This document shows, piece after piece, positions 53,894 to 62,755 of a stretch of DNA of 64,000 bases; the first letter of the stretch is position 1; each line of letters begins with the position of its first letter. Under the pieces are notes generated by a model, which made no database searches, had not been told where the DNA came from, and worked only from the letters and a program-made list of their open reading frames with translations. This stretch comes from Proteocatella sp041738345 (lineage in GTDB: Bacteria > Bacillota > Clostridia > Peptostreptococcales > Filifactoraceae). The stretch lies in contig JBGSPX010000059.1 of the NCBI GenBank assembly GCA_041738345.1, positions 1 to 64,000 on the forward strand. The letters are read 5' to 3'. Position numbers and translations under genes: made by a program.

Positions 53894-53940
53894 AAAACCC
53901 CCTTTTTCATTGGATTTAACCTTTGAAAAAGGGGGTTTTT
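53894..53940. terminator. Strong bidirectional terminator
   Basis: A 16-bp perfect stem, AAAACCCCCTTTTTCA with TGAAAAAGGGGGTTTT, and T-tracts on both strands between the convergent HAD and SLH genes. Confidence 0.95.
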
Positions 53941-53962
53941 ATACTTTAATTAAAATTAGATA

Positions 53963-56900
53963 CTAAGGCCATACTTTATCTGGTTTTATTATTGTCCAGG
54001 TTTCTATTCCTGTAGCTTCATCTCTTGTATAGTCATGTGAGTTTGTTGCTTCCATTACATCTTCATAATACCATGCATTTATACTGTTATCTTTCCAATA
54101 TCTTGCATCTGGTAGTAAGCCTTTTTCACTTACATGTCTATTCAGCACCTTATTTATCAATGCCATAGCTTCAGCTCTTGTTATATAAGCATTTGGTCGG
54201 AATGTTCCATCTGGATATCCTCCAATCCATCCTCTTTCTGCCGCTGCATTAATAGTAGCTGCTGCCCAGTGACCTTTAATGTCAGAGAACTTATCTGTTC
54301 CTTGATAATTTAAATTATCAAATCTGCTAACTATAGCTGCAAATTCTGCTCTAGTTATCGAACTCCCTGGTTTAAATGAACCATCTGGATATCCTCCAAT
54401 AATCTTGCCATTTGCTAATGTGGCAATCGGTTTGTTTGACCATCTTGTATTCTTAACATCAGGGAAACCTTGTGTTAAAGTCGTCATGCTATCCCTTAAG
54501 TCATCTGTCATAAGACGATAGAATATGGTAGATACCTCTTCACGGCTTATTTTATTTTTTGGTCTAGCCGTGTTGTCTTCATAACCAAATACATATGCAA
54601 AATGGTCTATCGATTCAAGACCCGCTGCTAATGGTACTTCTTCTTCAAGAATTTCAACTGGTTCTCCAAAGTATCCATTATCTTTTCCACCTGGCGATGG
54701 ATTTCCGCCTGGGTTTGTATTATCACCAGGATCTGTCGTGCTGCCACCTGATTTTGAACCATATGCAAATACTACTTCATATTTATTATCTTTTGTAAAA
54801 TCTAAAGTAATAGTAGTTTGAGGTGTTTGAGCTACTCCATTTATACTTAGAGTGTTAACCCTGTTATATCTTCCATTGTTTACAGATTTTATAGTTAATT
54901 TATCAGAAGCATCTGCTTTTGATTGTTCTTTATCATATATAACTAAATCCCCATAAACATGTTTTACTATAAGATCATTTTTTTCATAGTAAACTTTTAT
55001 AACTTGGCCATCTTTAGTAATATTTGCCAATAACGTTTTGCTCATTGATCCATCATTAAACTGATATCCTTTAAGTTTGTAGTACTCTGGCGCTCTATCA
55101 GCAATTGATGTTACCTTATTACTTCTTTTTAAAACTGTATTTTCCGAAACTGAATAAGGTTCTGTTTCTCCATACTTATAGTATTTAACATTGTAGTTCC
55201 AAACTTCTTCATTTGGTTCCCAAATAGCTTGCATAATAAGATTTTTTTGACTAAAATCAAAATCTTTATTTGAAACAACTATTTGCTCTCCTACTTTAAA
55301 TACTTTTGAACTTTCAGTTGATGGCTTCCATCCAACGAATGTATATCCATCTCGCTTTGGCTCAACCTTTGAAACTATAAATTGTTTATTATATCCATCA
55401 TAGAATATTGTATCGTCACCTTTTGGCATATTAGTCACTTCATCTTGCGATTCAGTCTGATATACCACATAATGGCGATCTATTTCTTTGTATATATTTT
55501 TAACATGTACAGTTTCATCTGGGAATTGACCTTGTATTGATGTTAAATCAAAATTAATATTATTATCTCCAGAATTGATAGCTTTTCCATTTACAAATAC
55601 TTGTTTTCCAGAAACTTTGTAAATATACCCATCATGTTCTTTTATATCTTCATTTGTATAATTAAAGTTAGATTCTGCTTTATTTACATTATAACTATTA
55701 GATGATAATGAACTTTCTGGAGTATTAGATCCTTCTTTAAAGTAAATTTCTTCTTGCTGTATTGTAGCATAAGTTTCAAAAACAGCTTCAACTACTTCAT
55801 CATTCTCGATTGTTCTTGGATGTTCTCCCCAAGCTACAAATTCATATTTTTTGTAAACATTTGGATTAGAATCACTCTTTACTTCTTTTCCTACTGGAGT
55901 TTCTGGTTTAGATAAATCCTCCCATTTAGTTCCAGGTTCAACAAATATAACTTTTCCTTCTGAATTAGATTTAGTTGAATCTACCTTGAATGTTACTGTA
56001 GGAAGTTTCATATACTGTGCTACATATGTTGCAGTCTCAGTTACTGTTGCTGTCGCATTTGGACTCCAGCCTGTAAACTTGTAGCCTTTTTCTGGCGTTA
56101 CCTTCGGTGCTTCTGGGAAATTACTTCCTACTAGAATATCTGATACTACTACTTTTCCTTCAGTATTTTGATTTTCTAATGTTCCGTTTGTTCCTTTTGC
56201 AAAGGTCACTGTCTTCCAGTCTTCTGCTACTTTTTCATATTGTGCTACATATGTTGCAGTATCAGTTACTGTTGCTGTCGCATTTGGACTCCAGCCTGCG
56301 AACTTGTATCCTTTTTCTGCACTTACCTTCGGTGCTTTTGGGAAATTACTTCCTACTAGAATATCTGAAATAACTATTTGGCCATCTCGATCTTCACCTT
56401 CTAGTGTCCCATGGTCTCCTTTTGCAAAGGTTACTGTTTTCCAATCTGAATCTACTTTTTCATACTGCGCTATATATACCTTTGTCTCTTCTACTACGTT
56501 TGGTAATACTGGACTCCAGCCTGTAAATTTATATCCTTTTTCTACAGTTATTTCTGGTGCCGTTGGAAAGGCTTCTCCTACTAGGGCGTTTTCAACTACT
56601 ACTTGGCCGTTTGTATTTTGACCTAATAACGTTCCTTTTGAACCCTTATCAAAAGTTATTGTTTTCCAGTCTTCCGCTACTTTTTCATACTGTGCTACAT
56701 ATGTTGCAGTTTCAGTTACTGTTTCTGTTGTACTTGGACTCCAGCCTGTAAACTTGTACCCTTTTTCTGCACTTACCTTCGGTGCTTCTGGGAAATTACT
56801 TCCTACTAGAATATCCTCTATTACTACTTTTCCTTCAGCATTTTGATTTTCTAATGTTCCGTTTGTTCCTTTTTCAAAGGTTACTGTTTTCCAGTCTTCT

Positions 56901-58882
56901 GCTAATTTTTCATATTGTGCTACATATGTTTTAGTCTCAGTTACTGTTTCTGGAATCACTGGACTCCAGCCTGTAAACTTGTATCCTTTTTCTGCGGTTA
57001 CTTCTGGTACGGTTGGAAAAAGACTTCCTGTCAAGATTTCTGGTAATATTATATTCCCATTAACATCTTGTCCTTTTAGTGTTCCATGTTCACCTTTTGC
57101 AAAACTAACTGTTCTCCAGTCAGTCGCTACTTTTTCATATACTGCTGTATAGGTCTTTGTTTCTGTTACTTTATCTGGTAAAGTCTCATTCCAACCTATA
57201 AATCTGTAACCTTTTTCTGCATTTACCTTCGGTGCTTCTGGGAAATTGCTTCCTACTAGAATATCCTCTATTACTACTTTTCCTTCAGCATTTTGATTTT
57301 CTAATGTTCCGTTTGTTCCTTTTGCAAAGGTTACTGTCTTCCAGTTCTCTGTTGATTTTGTATACTGTGCTACATATATTTGATTTTCAGTTACATTACT
57401 TGGTAATGTTGGACTCCAACCTGTAAATTGATACCCTGGATTAGCTATTATTTCTGGTTTTGTTGGAAAAGGACTTCCTGCCAAAATATTATTTATAACT
57501 ATTTGTCCATTGGTATCTTGATTTTTAAGTTTTCCATGTTCTCCTTTATCAAATATAACTTGATGTACTTTATTTGTAGGTAATTTAGGGACTGATGTAC
57601 TTATATTATCTTCTGTTACTGGTAATATTTTTTCAGTTCCATCTGAATCAATATAAGTTCCTCTCGCTGTTCCTACTTCATTGGTTGGATAACTTTGACC
57701 TGTTTTACGATATTCATCTTTCAATTGTACATATATGTTTAAAATTGCTCCTGATGCTGAAAAATTATCCAAATGCCATGAAAGAGTTTTTCCATTTGTA
57801 TATTCCACGACTCCAGCACTGGCTTCATATGATATGTTAGTTCCTTGTTTTTGTGCAACTGTAAAATATCTAGTATCAATAGTATCCCAAACGGTTACCC
57901 CTGGATTAGCAATAGATTCTCCAATATTATCAAATAAATGATCTAACTCAGAAGAAGTCTGAACATTTTTAAAATATTCTGGTTCACTCGCATAACTAGA
58001 TAAACGATTAATTGCTCTCCAATCTCTACTAGGATCTAAAGCAAATCCAATAGTATATACCTTCGCTCCTAATCTTTTTATTTCCGAAATCTGATTTTGC
58101 CCATTGTAAGTAGAGCCGTCCCAAGGTTCTCCATCACTTAGGAAAACTACATATAATGGTTTCGTTTTATCTGTTCTTGATTCAATAAAAGCTTTCGCTC
58201 CTTTTAAACCAGCTGTATAGTTTGTTCCTTTATTCGATTCCCCTGCTTTAGGATCGCTTAATCCATTGACAAGATTCATTATACTATTTCCATCATTTGT
58301 AAAATCATGTAAATATTCATCATTCACATTACTATCAAATGCTACAAATGATACTTCACTATTACCATTATTTCCCGAGAATATTTGTCCTAACAGTGTA
58401 CTTAAAGCACTTTTAGCTGCCTGCCATCTAGTCTCTGTGATTTTCCAAACTTGTTGTGTACAAAATTGTGTTGGGGTAGCCTGTTCAGATGGAATTTCGA
58501 TAGTATCCACATGGTGACCATCAGAGCACCTCCCCGTATATATAGTCATCCACCTCATTTGTCCATAATTATAATATTGACTATATTTTTTCCATTTTAT
58601 TTCTTTACCACAATCTGTTAAGGCTTGGGATACAGAATACTCCATACTTCCAGAGTAATCCATTACAACAACTACATCTGCTCCTTTTTTAGGTATAACC
58701 ACTGGATTACCTTTTGCTTCTAATGTAATTTTTGCTAAACCTGAATCTTGATCAACCCACTCCGCTTTTTTCGTTAATTGCGGATTAATATTTTCTCTGC
58801 TTTCAGCTAATACAGTTGAAGGAATAAGCGTTCCAAGCATAGTAGCTATCAATAGCAATGAAAATATTTTCTTAATTCTCAT
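53963..58882 (-). CDS. Large VWA / seven-repeat / SLH surface protein
   Basis: A 1639-residue adhesin-like surface protein. Signal peptide about 1-26. A von Willebrand A domain (about 68-340) has a MIDAS of D75, S77 and S79, a GTNYTAGL threonine and FLSDGEPWD. Residues about 440-957 are seven repeats of about 75 residues of the InlB-B/Flg_new type (KGTNGTLENQN, GYKFTGWSP, YVAQYEK), followed by a degenerate eighth. Then come MucBP-like and related modules (about 1150-1410), a Pro/Gly linker and three SLH segments (about 1440-1639; GYPDGSFKPG, GYPDGTFRPN). Cys pairs occur in the VWA insertion (about 95-135). The ATG follows AAAGGGGA. Confidence 0.92.
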   Translation of the reverse strand: MRIKKIFSLLLIATMLGTLIPSTVLAESRENINPQLTKKAEWVDQDSGLAKITLEAKGNPVVIPKKGADVVVVMDYSGSMEYSVSQALTDCGKEIKWKKYSQYYNYGQMRWMTIYTGRCSDGHHVDTIEIPSEQATPTQFCTQQVWKITETRWQAAKSALSTLLGQIFSGNNGNSEVSFVAFDSNVNDEYLHDFTNDGNSIMNLVNGLSDPKAGESNKGTNYTAGLKGAKAFIESRTDKTKPLYVVFLSDGEPWDGSTYNGQNQISEIKRLGAKVYTIGFALDPSRDWRAINRLSSYASEPEYFKNVQTSSELDHLFDNIGESIANPGVTVWDTIDTRYFTVAQKQGTNISYEASAGVVEYTNGKTLSWHLDNFSASGAILNIYVQLKDEYRKTGQSYPTNEVGTARGTYIDSDGTEKILPVTEDNISTSVPKLPTNKVHQVIFDKGEHGKLKNQDTNGQIVINNILAGSPFPTKPEIIANPGYQFTGWSPTLPSNVTENQIYVAQYTKSTENWKTVTFAKGTNGTLENQNAEGKVVIEDILVGSNFPEAPKVNAEKGYRFIGWNETLPDKVTETKTYTAVYEKVATDWRTVSFAKGEHGTLKGQDVNGNIILPEILTGSLFPTVPEVTAEKGYKFTGWSPVIPETVTETKTYVAQYEKLAEDWKTVTFEKGTNGTLENQNAEGKVVIEDILVGSNFPEAPKVSAEKGYKFTGWSPSTTETVTETATYVAQYEKVAEDWKTITFDKGSKGTLLGQNTNGQVVVENALVGEAFPTAPEITVEKGYKFTGWSPVLPNVVEETKVYIAQYEKVDSDWKTVTFAKGDHGTLEGEDRDGQIVISDILVGSNFPKAPKVSAEKGYKFAGWSPNATATVTDTATYVAQYEKVAEDWKTVTFAKGTNGTLENQNTEGKVVVSDILVGSNFPEAPKVTPEKGYKFTGWSPNATATVTETATYVAQYMKLPTVTFKVDSTKSNSEGKVIFVEPGTKWEDLSKPETPVGKEVKSDSNPNVYKKYEFVAWGEHPRTIENDEVVEAVFETYATIQQEEIYFKEGSNTPESSLSSNSYNVNKAESNFNYTNEDIKEHDGYIYKVSGKQVFVNGKAINSGDNNINFDLTSIQGQFPDETVHVKNIYKEIDRHYVVYQTESQDEVTNMPKGDDTIFYDGYNKQFIVSKVEPKRDGYTFVGWKPSTESSKVFKVGEQIVVSNKDFDFSQKNLIMQAIWEPNEEVWNYNVKYYKYGETEPYSVSENTVLKRSNKVTSIADRAPEYYKLKGYQFNDGSMSKTLLANITKDGQVIKVYYEKNDLIVKHVYGDLVIYDKEQSKADASDKLTIKSVNNGRYNRVNTLSINGVAQTPQTTITLDFTKDNKYEVVFAYGSKSGGSTTDPGDNTNPGGNPSPGGKDNGYFGEPVEILEEEVPLAAGLESIDHFAYVFGYEDNTARPKNKISREEVSTIFYRLMTDDLRDSMTTLTQGFPDVKNTRWSNKPIATLANGKIIGGYPDGSFKPGSSITRAEFAAIVSRFDNLNYQGTDKFSDIKGHWAAATINAAAERGWIGGYPDGTFRPNAYITRAEAMALINKVLNRHVSEKGLLPDARYWKDNSINAWYYEDVMEATNSHDYTRDEATGIETWTIIKPDKVWP
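56010..57566 (-). repeat. Seven tandem repeats of about 222-225 bp
   Basis: Encodes the seven 75-residue modules of the VWA/SLH protein. Units 2, 4 and 7 (near 57240-57340, 56790-56900 and 56110-56210) are nearly identical over about 100 bases, suggesting recent recombination among repeats. Confidence 0.9.
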
Positions 58883-58903
58883 ATAGTTCCCCTTTCCCCA
58901 ATC

Positions 58904-59644
58904 TTATCTTGTCCATTCATCTGTATCAGTCATTAATGAATCATTATTAACTTCATCTTGTTTCTCATTTAAAAGTACACATTGATATTCTACAACAACT
59001 TCATTAACTCCCTCTTTTAAAACTATTGACTCCCCTTGAGTAATCGCTTTTACATCTTCATTCTCGTGAATGTAATCTGATAGATTAACTACATCACCTA
59101 CATGTAATCCTACCAATTTTTCTTCAAAAACAAATTCATTTTCTTCCCCTTTTATTTTGTTTGTTATAACTAAGCTGCATTCTGCTTTAATTTCCGGTAA
59201 AATAGGTGCTAGTGCTACTAGTTGATCCTCAATATCTACAACCTCTCCTATTACCGGTAACTCTGGTGCTACTACTTCTGGTACTACCTCTTCTGGTACT
59301 ACTACTTCTGGTGCTACTACTTCTGGTGCTACTACTTCTGGTGCTACCACTTCTGGTGCTACTACTTCTGGTGCTACCACTTCTGGTGCTACCACTTCTG
59401 GTGCTACCACTTCTGGTACTACCACTTCTGGCGCTACCACTTCTGGTGCTACTACTTCTGGTGCTACCACTTCTGGTGCTGCCACTTCTGGTGCTGCCAC
59501 TTCTGGCGCTAACGCATTATTCTCTGAAACTGTAATACTTTTTACAGTTTTTACATCACTATTGCCTATTTCTGCAAATGAAATACAATTCGTAATAGTA
59601 AACATCAAAGAAATTGCTAAAACCGCACTTACCTTAAACTTCAT
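58904..59644 (-). CDS. Secreted protein with 17 Pro-Glu-Val pentapeptide repeats
   Basis: A 246-residue exported protein. Signal peptide about 1-25, then a short spacer, 17 tandem five-residue units (APEVV, with VPEVV and APEVA variants), an extended rod-like stalk. A 75-residue C-terminal domain (CSLVITNKIKGEENEFVF, LHVGDVVNLSDYI, NEVVVEYQC) recalls MucBP-like modules, with two Cys near its ends that could form a disulfide. It has no SLH or sortase signal. The start is ATG 59644, eight bases after GGAG; a nearer ATG at 59650 is less well spaced. It lies 21 bases before the large SLH gene, so they are co-transcribed. I know no named family. Confidence 0.82.
   Translation of the reverse strand: MKFKVSAVLAISLMFTITNCISFAEIGNSDVKTVKSITVSENNALAPEVAAPEVAAPEVVAPEVVAPEVVAPEVVVPEVVAPEVVAPEVVAPEVVAPEVVAPEVVAPEVVAPEVVVPEEVVPEVVAPELPVIGEVVDIEDQLVALAPILPEIKAECSLVITNKIKGEENEFVFEEKLVGLHVGDVVNLSDYIHENEDVKAITQGESIVLKEGVNEVVVEYQCVLLNEKQDEVNNDSLMTDTDEWTR
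59256..59510 (-). repeat. 17 tandem 15-bp repeats
   Basis: Exactly 17 units of 15 bases (unit TCTGGTGCTACTACT-like on the plus strand) encoding the APEVV repeats. Unit loss or gain keeps the frame, so length variation is expected. Confidence 0.93.
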
Positions 59645-59723
59645 AAACATCGCTCCTTTTCTCTCTAAATTTACTAGAGAATACAATTTAAATTTTTTGT
59701 TTAAATTCCTCAACGAGTAACAT

Positions 59724-59777
59724 AAAAAAGGCTCTACAAAAAAATATATTATATAATATACTTTTCTGTAGAGCCTT
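59724..59777 (-). terminator. Intrinsic terminator or attenuator before the surface-protein operon
   Basis: An 11-bp stem AAGGCTCTACA/TGTAGAGCCTT, a 28-base AT loop with an inner palindrome, and six T residues on the minus strand. It lies 80 bases before the repeat-protein start. Confidence 0.75.
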
Positions 59778-59862
59778 ATAGAGCTAGAACAATTAATAAT
59801 TGTTATCTTCAAATGCTATCTACTCATATTAAATTTAAATTTATCTTTTAATTTAAATGTAT

Positions 59863-59893
59863 GTTTCTACAAGCTTAATTTGTCTTGCAGAAC
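59863..59893 (-). other. Leader hairpin that may compete with the terminator
   Basis: On the minus strand GTTCTGCAAG pairs with CTTGTAGAAAC around a ten-base loop, with one bulge. The TTGTAGA in its 3' arm could instead pair with the TCTACAG of the terminator 5' arm. Confidence 0.4.
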
Positions 59894-59913
59894 AGGATAC
59901 ATCATCTTTTGAT

Positions 59914-59942
59914 AGAATAACATAAATCAAAACAAAAGTAAA
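59914..59942 (-). promoter_or_regulatory. Weak candidate promoter of the surface-protein operon
   Basis: TTTACT, 17-base spacer, TATTCT on the minus strand, just after the response-regulator stop. Confidence 0.3.
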
Positions 59943-59947
59943 GTGAC

Positions 59948-60730
59948 TTATGATTCAAAAGTAAAAATAAATTTATCATAATTCATTTTTGAATTAACAT
60001 CTATACTTCTTAAAATCATTTTCATATTACAAAGTTCTGAAATTTTGTCTTGAAGGTCTTCCTTCACCGCATTATACAGAAAGTTTCTATTAAAATTAAT
60101 CATCTTGTAGTCATAACCATATTTTATTAGATTTCTCTCAATTTGTGTAAGTGAATCAATTATTTTTATTTCTACATCTCGACCTTTTATCATTACATCT
60201 ACTTTTCTAGGCCCTTTACCAAATAATTCTTTCAAATAATTAGTACATAAACTTCGGAACAAACCTTCAATATGTTTCTGTTTATCTTTATCTAATAATA
60301 TTCCTCTATTATTAATATATTTTTCTGTTTCAAAAAATATATATTTTTTCCCAATTTTTACTATAGAATCCATCAATTCTGGCATTTTTATTGGCTTTAT
60401 AATATATTTCTCTATCCCTAATTCAACAAGTTCTAAAATGCTTTTCGTATCTTCTACGGAAGTTGTTATAATTATAGGACAGTTTACACCCTTACCTCTA
60501 AGTTCTTTGACTAATTGAACTCCTGTCATATCAGGCATTACTAAATCAGTTATTATAATATTAGGTTTATATTCATAAAATTTAGTAATTGCTTCTAATC
60601 CATTTTTCGCTGTATATAAGTGTGTAATATTATTTTTTAACTCCTTTGAAATGAACGCTCTTGTAACGTTATCATCTTCTACATACAAGACTATCATATT
60701 TTCCAAAACTAGTTGTTCAAATAAATCCAT
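59948..60730 (-). CDS. Response regulator with C-terminal DUF2294 domain
   Basis: A 260-residue protein. The receiver domain (about 12-130) has acidic residues E18, D19 and D20, phospho-acceptor D62 in IITDLVMPD, T90 and K112. The C-terminal part (about 145-258) matches the DUF2294 pattern: helix LYKELFGKGP-like (YLKELFGKGPRKVDVMI), LTQIERNLI, and a final strand KFIFTFE. There is no DNA-binding domain, so output is probably by protein contact. It is the last gene of the type IV pilus operon, 37 bases after pilT, suggesting control of pilus retraction or assembly. No histidine kinase is visible in the window. Confidence 0.83.
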   Translation of the reverse strand: MDLFEQLVLENMIVLYVEDDNVTRAFISKELKNNITHLYTAKNGLEAITKFYEYKPNIIITDLVMPDMTGVQLVKELRGKGVNCPIIITTSVEDTKSILELVELGIEKYIIKPIKMPELMDSIVKIGKKYIFFETEKYINNRGILLDKDKQKHIEGLFRSLCTNYLKELFGKGPRKVDVMIKGRDVEIKIIDSLTQIERNLIKYGYDYKMINFNRNFLYNAVKEDLQDKISELCNMKMILRSIDVNSKMNYDKFIFTFES

Positions 60731-60767
60731 CCTAATATTACTCCCATCAAATAAATTTAATTCGCTC

Positions 60768-61829
60768 TTAACCGTTTATTTTTTTCTCCATAATCTTTTT
60801 ATTCACACTATAATTTATAGCATTTTCTGCTGTAATTTTTCCCTCTTTATAAAGATTGTATATGCTACTATCCATCGATATCATATTTTCACCACCAGAA
60901 GAAAATATAGCATTATCAATTTGATGAACTTTAGACTCCCTAATCATATTTCGAATGGCACTATTCGCGAACATAACCTCAAAAGCAGGCACAACGCCTC
61001 CTCCTATTGCTGGTATTAGCTGCTGTGAAACTATTGCGCGAAGAACCATAGATAGCTGTATCCTTATTTGATACTGCTGATTTTCTGGAAATGCATCAAT
61101 TATCCTATCTATTGTATTTGATGCTCCAATAGTATGAAGTGTAGATATTACAAAATGTCCTGTTTCTGCTGCTGTTACTGCCGTTTTAATTGTTTCTCCA
61201 TCTCTCATTTCACCTAGTAATACCATATCTGGTGATTGTCGTAGAGCTGCCATCAACGCCACTACATAACCTGTGGTATCCAACGATATTTCTCTTTGCG
61301 TTACAATACTTTTTTTGTGCTTATGTAAATATTCTATTGGGTCTTCTAATGTAATTATATGAAACGCCTTTGTTTGATTTACTCTATCGACGATACACGA
61401 CAACGTTGTACTTTTCCCACTAGCCGCTGGTCCTGTAACTAATACTAAACCATTGTTAAAATCAGAAATTTCCATTACATTTTCCGGAATATTTAAATTT
61501 GTATAATCTGGTAATTCAAGTGCAATTACTCTAATTACTGATGCAAGTGATCCTCTTTGCTTATATGCATTTACTCTAAATCTAGATAGCGTCGGAATCG
61601 CAAAAGAAAAATCGTCATCACCTTCGGTTAATAATCTCTCCATATTTCTATCATCAGCAAGTAAATACATCTCTGATATAAAACTAGTTGTATCATGAGG
61701 CATAAATATCTCATTATTATACTTAATAATCTGTCCATTTTTTTTAAATGAAACAGGAAGTCCCGCTATAATAAATATATCTGATGCTTCCATTTCAACT
61801 GCGGTTTTTAAAATTTCTGTTATATCCAT
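60768..61829 (-). CDS. pilT: Type IV pilus retraction ATPase PilT
   Basis: Hexameric cytoplasmic ATPase that depolymerises pili for twitching or DNA uptake. Residues 1-95 form the PAS-like N-terminal domain. The Walker A is GPAASGKST (about 133-141; GPTGSGKST is commoner), followed by the Asp box EDPIEYLH, Walker B VLLGEMRD and the His box STLHT. The PilT-specific AIRNMIRE is present near residue 297, which separates it from PilB. I start at ATG 61829, five bases after AGAGG, giving 353 residues. It is followed by the REC-DUF2294 gene. Confidence 0.94.
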   Translation of the reverse strand: MDITEILKTAVEMEASDIFIIAGLPVSFKKNGQIIKYNNEIFMPHDTTSFISEMYLLADDRNMERLLTEGDDDFSFAIPTLSRFRVNAYKQRGSLASVIRVIALELPDYTNLNIPENVMEISDFNNGLVLVTGPAASGKSTTLSCIVDRVNQTKAFHIITLEDPIEYLHKHKKSIVTQREISLDTTGYVVALMAALRQSPDMVLLGEMRDGETIKTAVTAAETGHFVISTLHTIGASNTIDRIIDAFPENQQYQIRIQLSMVLRAIVSQQLIPAIGGGVVPAFEVMFANSAIRNMIRESKVHQIDNAIFSSGGENMISMDSSIYNLYKEGKITAENAINYSVNKKIMEKKING

Positions 61830-61857
61830 ACACACCTCTTCATTAATCTTTCTATCA

Positions 61858-62307
61858 CTAAAATTCTGGTAAATCTAAAAATTGATTACTATCATCAAGC
61901 ACTGATGTATTTATCTTTTTCCACATAATAATATCATATTCCTTTGTAGTTTTTGAAAGTTCTGCAACTACCTTTAAAACCATATCTTTTTTAATAAAAA
62001 CACTATATTCAAAAGAAATATTACTCTTATTATCTTTAACCGCAAAATCATCTGCCCCTTTAAATTTATATATGGAATCTGGATTTTTCTTATATTCAGT
62101 CAATATGTTTGAAAGAATCGTCTCTGCTTTAGAGTCAGCTTTATAATACATAGTTATATTTTCTGCTGCTTTTTCTGACAAATTATAGTCTCTTAATGCC
62201 GACATATATGAAATAACTGCAAATATATTAATACATAATATCACAAAAATCATAAGTAGAGTAGGCCCTCCAATTGGAAGTCCTATTGAATTAAATTTTT
62301 TATCCAT
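61858..62307 (-). CDS. Pilus-operon single-pass membrane protein, unknown
   Basis: A 149-residue protein with one N-terminal membrane segment (about 12-38) and an extracytoplasmic domain of mixed helices and strands. No prepilin cleavage motif is clear. Its position between a prepilin and pilT, and the 8-base overlap with the prepilin gene, point to a role as a minor pilin or assembly factor. The start is ATG 62307 with AAGGTG upstream. I recognise no named family. Confidence 0.72.
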   Translation of the reverse strand: MDKKFNSIGLPIGGPTLLMIFVILCINIFAVISYMSALRDYNLSEKAAENITMYYKADSKAETILSNILTEYKKNPDSIYKFKGADDFAVKDNKSNISFEYSVFIKKDMVLKVVAELSKTTKEYDIIMWKKINTSVLDDSNQFLDLPEF

Positions 62308-62740
62308 TTGCCCCACCTTCTTGCCTAGCTATTGATATATCTAAATTATATATATTGCGGTCTCCATCTATATCTGAAAAATCTATATTTGAAAAAATAA
62401 TCGAATCTTTAAGACTCTGTTTAACTGTCATTTTATAATTACCTAATGATTTTTCACAGACATTAAACTCTTTATCAAAATAAACCACAATTTCATTTTT
62501 ATTTTTTTGAATTCCATAATATTTAACTATACTATCGACATTTCCCCTGTCATGTTTAAGAAGTTGTGCTGCATTTTCAGCTTGTATACATGCATTTGTT
62601 AGTACAAAGCTTTTTTCGCTAAGTTTTTGACTTTTAAAAAATATATTTACACAAGTCGTTATAGTTAATAATATTATTAGTACTACTGCCATTAACTCCA
62701 TAAGAAAAATTCCAGATTTATTTTTTTTTGCTTTGCCCAT
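62300..62740 (-). CDS. Type IV prepilin-like protein
   Basis: A 146-residue protein with a class III prepilin leader. After a basic ten-residue leader ending in G10, the mature N-terminus is IFLMELMAVVLIIL, with Glu at +5 as in type IV pilins and pseudopilins. It would be cut and methylated by a prepilin peptidase and assembled by the pilus system. Two cysteines (about 34 and 48) lie in the helix and loop. The ATG follows AGGGGAA. It overlaps the next gene by 8 bases. Confidence 0.85.
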   Translation of the reverse strand: MGKAKKNKSGIFLMELMAVVLIILLTITTCVNIFFKSQKLSEKSFVLTNACIQAENAAQLLKHDRGNVDSIVKYYGIQKNKNEIVVYFDKEFNVCEKSLGNYKMTVKQSLKDSIIFSNIDFSDIDGDRNIYNLDISIARQEGGANG

Positions 62741-62755
62741 AAATTCCCCTACAAA

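Larger units (their letters stand above)
59645..59947 (-). promoter_or_regulatory. Leader of the surface-protein operon
   Basis: 303 bases between the response-regulator stop and the repeat-protein start. It contains a weak promoter (59914-59942), a stable hairpin (59863-59893) and a terminator-like hairpin (59724-59777). No small gene was seen. Confidence 0.5.

Noticed and set aside
56010..57566. Regular repeats considered as a CRISPR array
   Set aside because: Units are about 222 bases, contiguous without spacers, and lie in frame in a large surface-protein gene.
59206..59535. Plus-strand reading frame of Leu/Val/Pro repeats opposite the PEVV repeat gene
   Set aside because: It is the antisense shadow of the 15-bp repeat. 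It has no ribosome site and an implausible composition.
59778..59947. Cyclic di-GMP riboswitch in the leader between the pilus and adhesin operons
   Set aside because: The conserved core sequences of the c-di-GMP-I and -II aptamers are not visible. Only a generic attenuator-like structure is supported.
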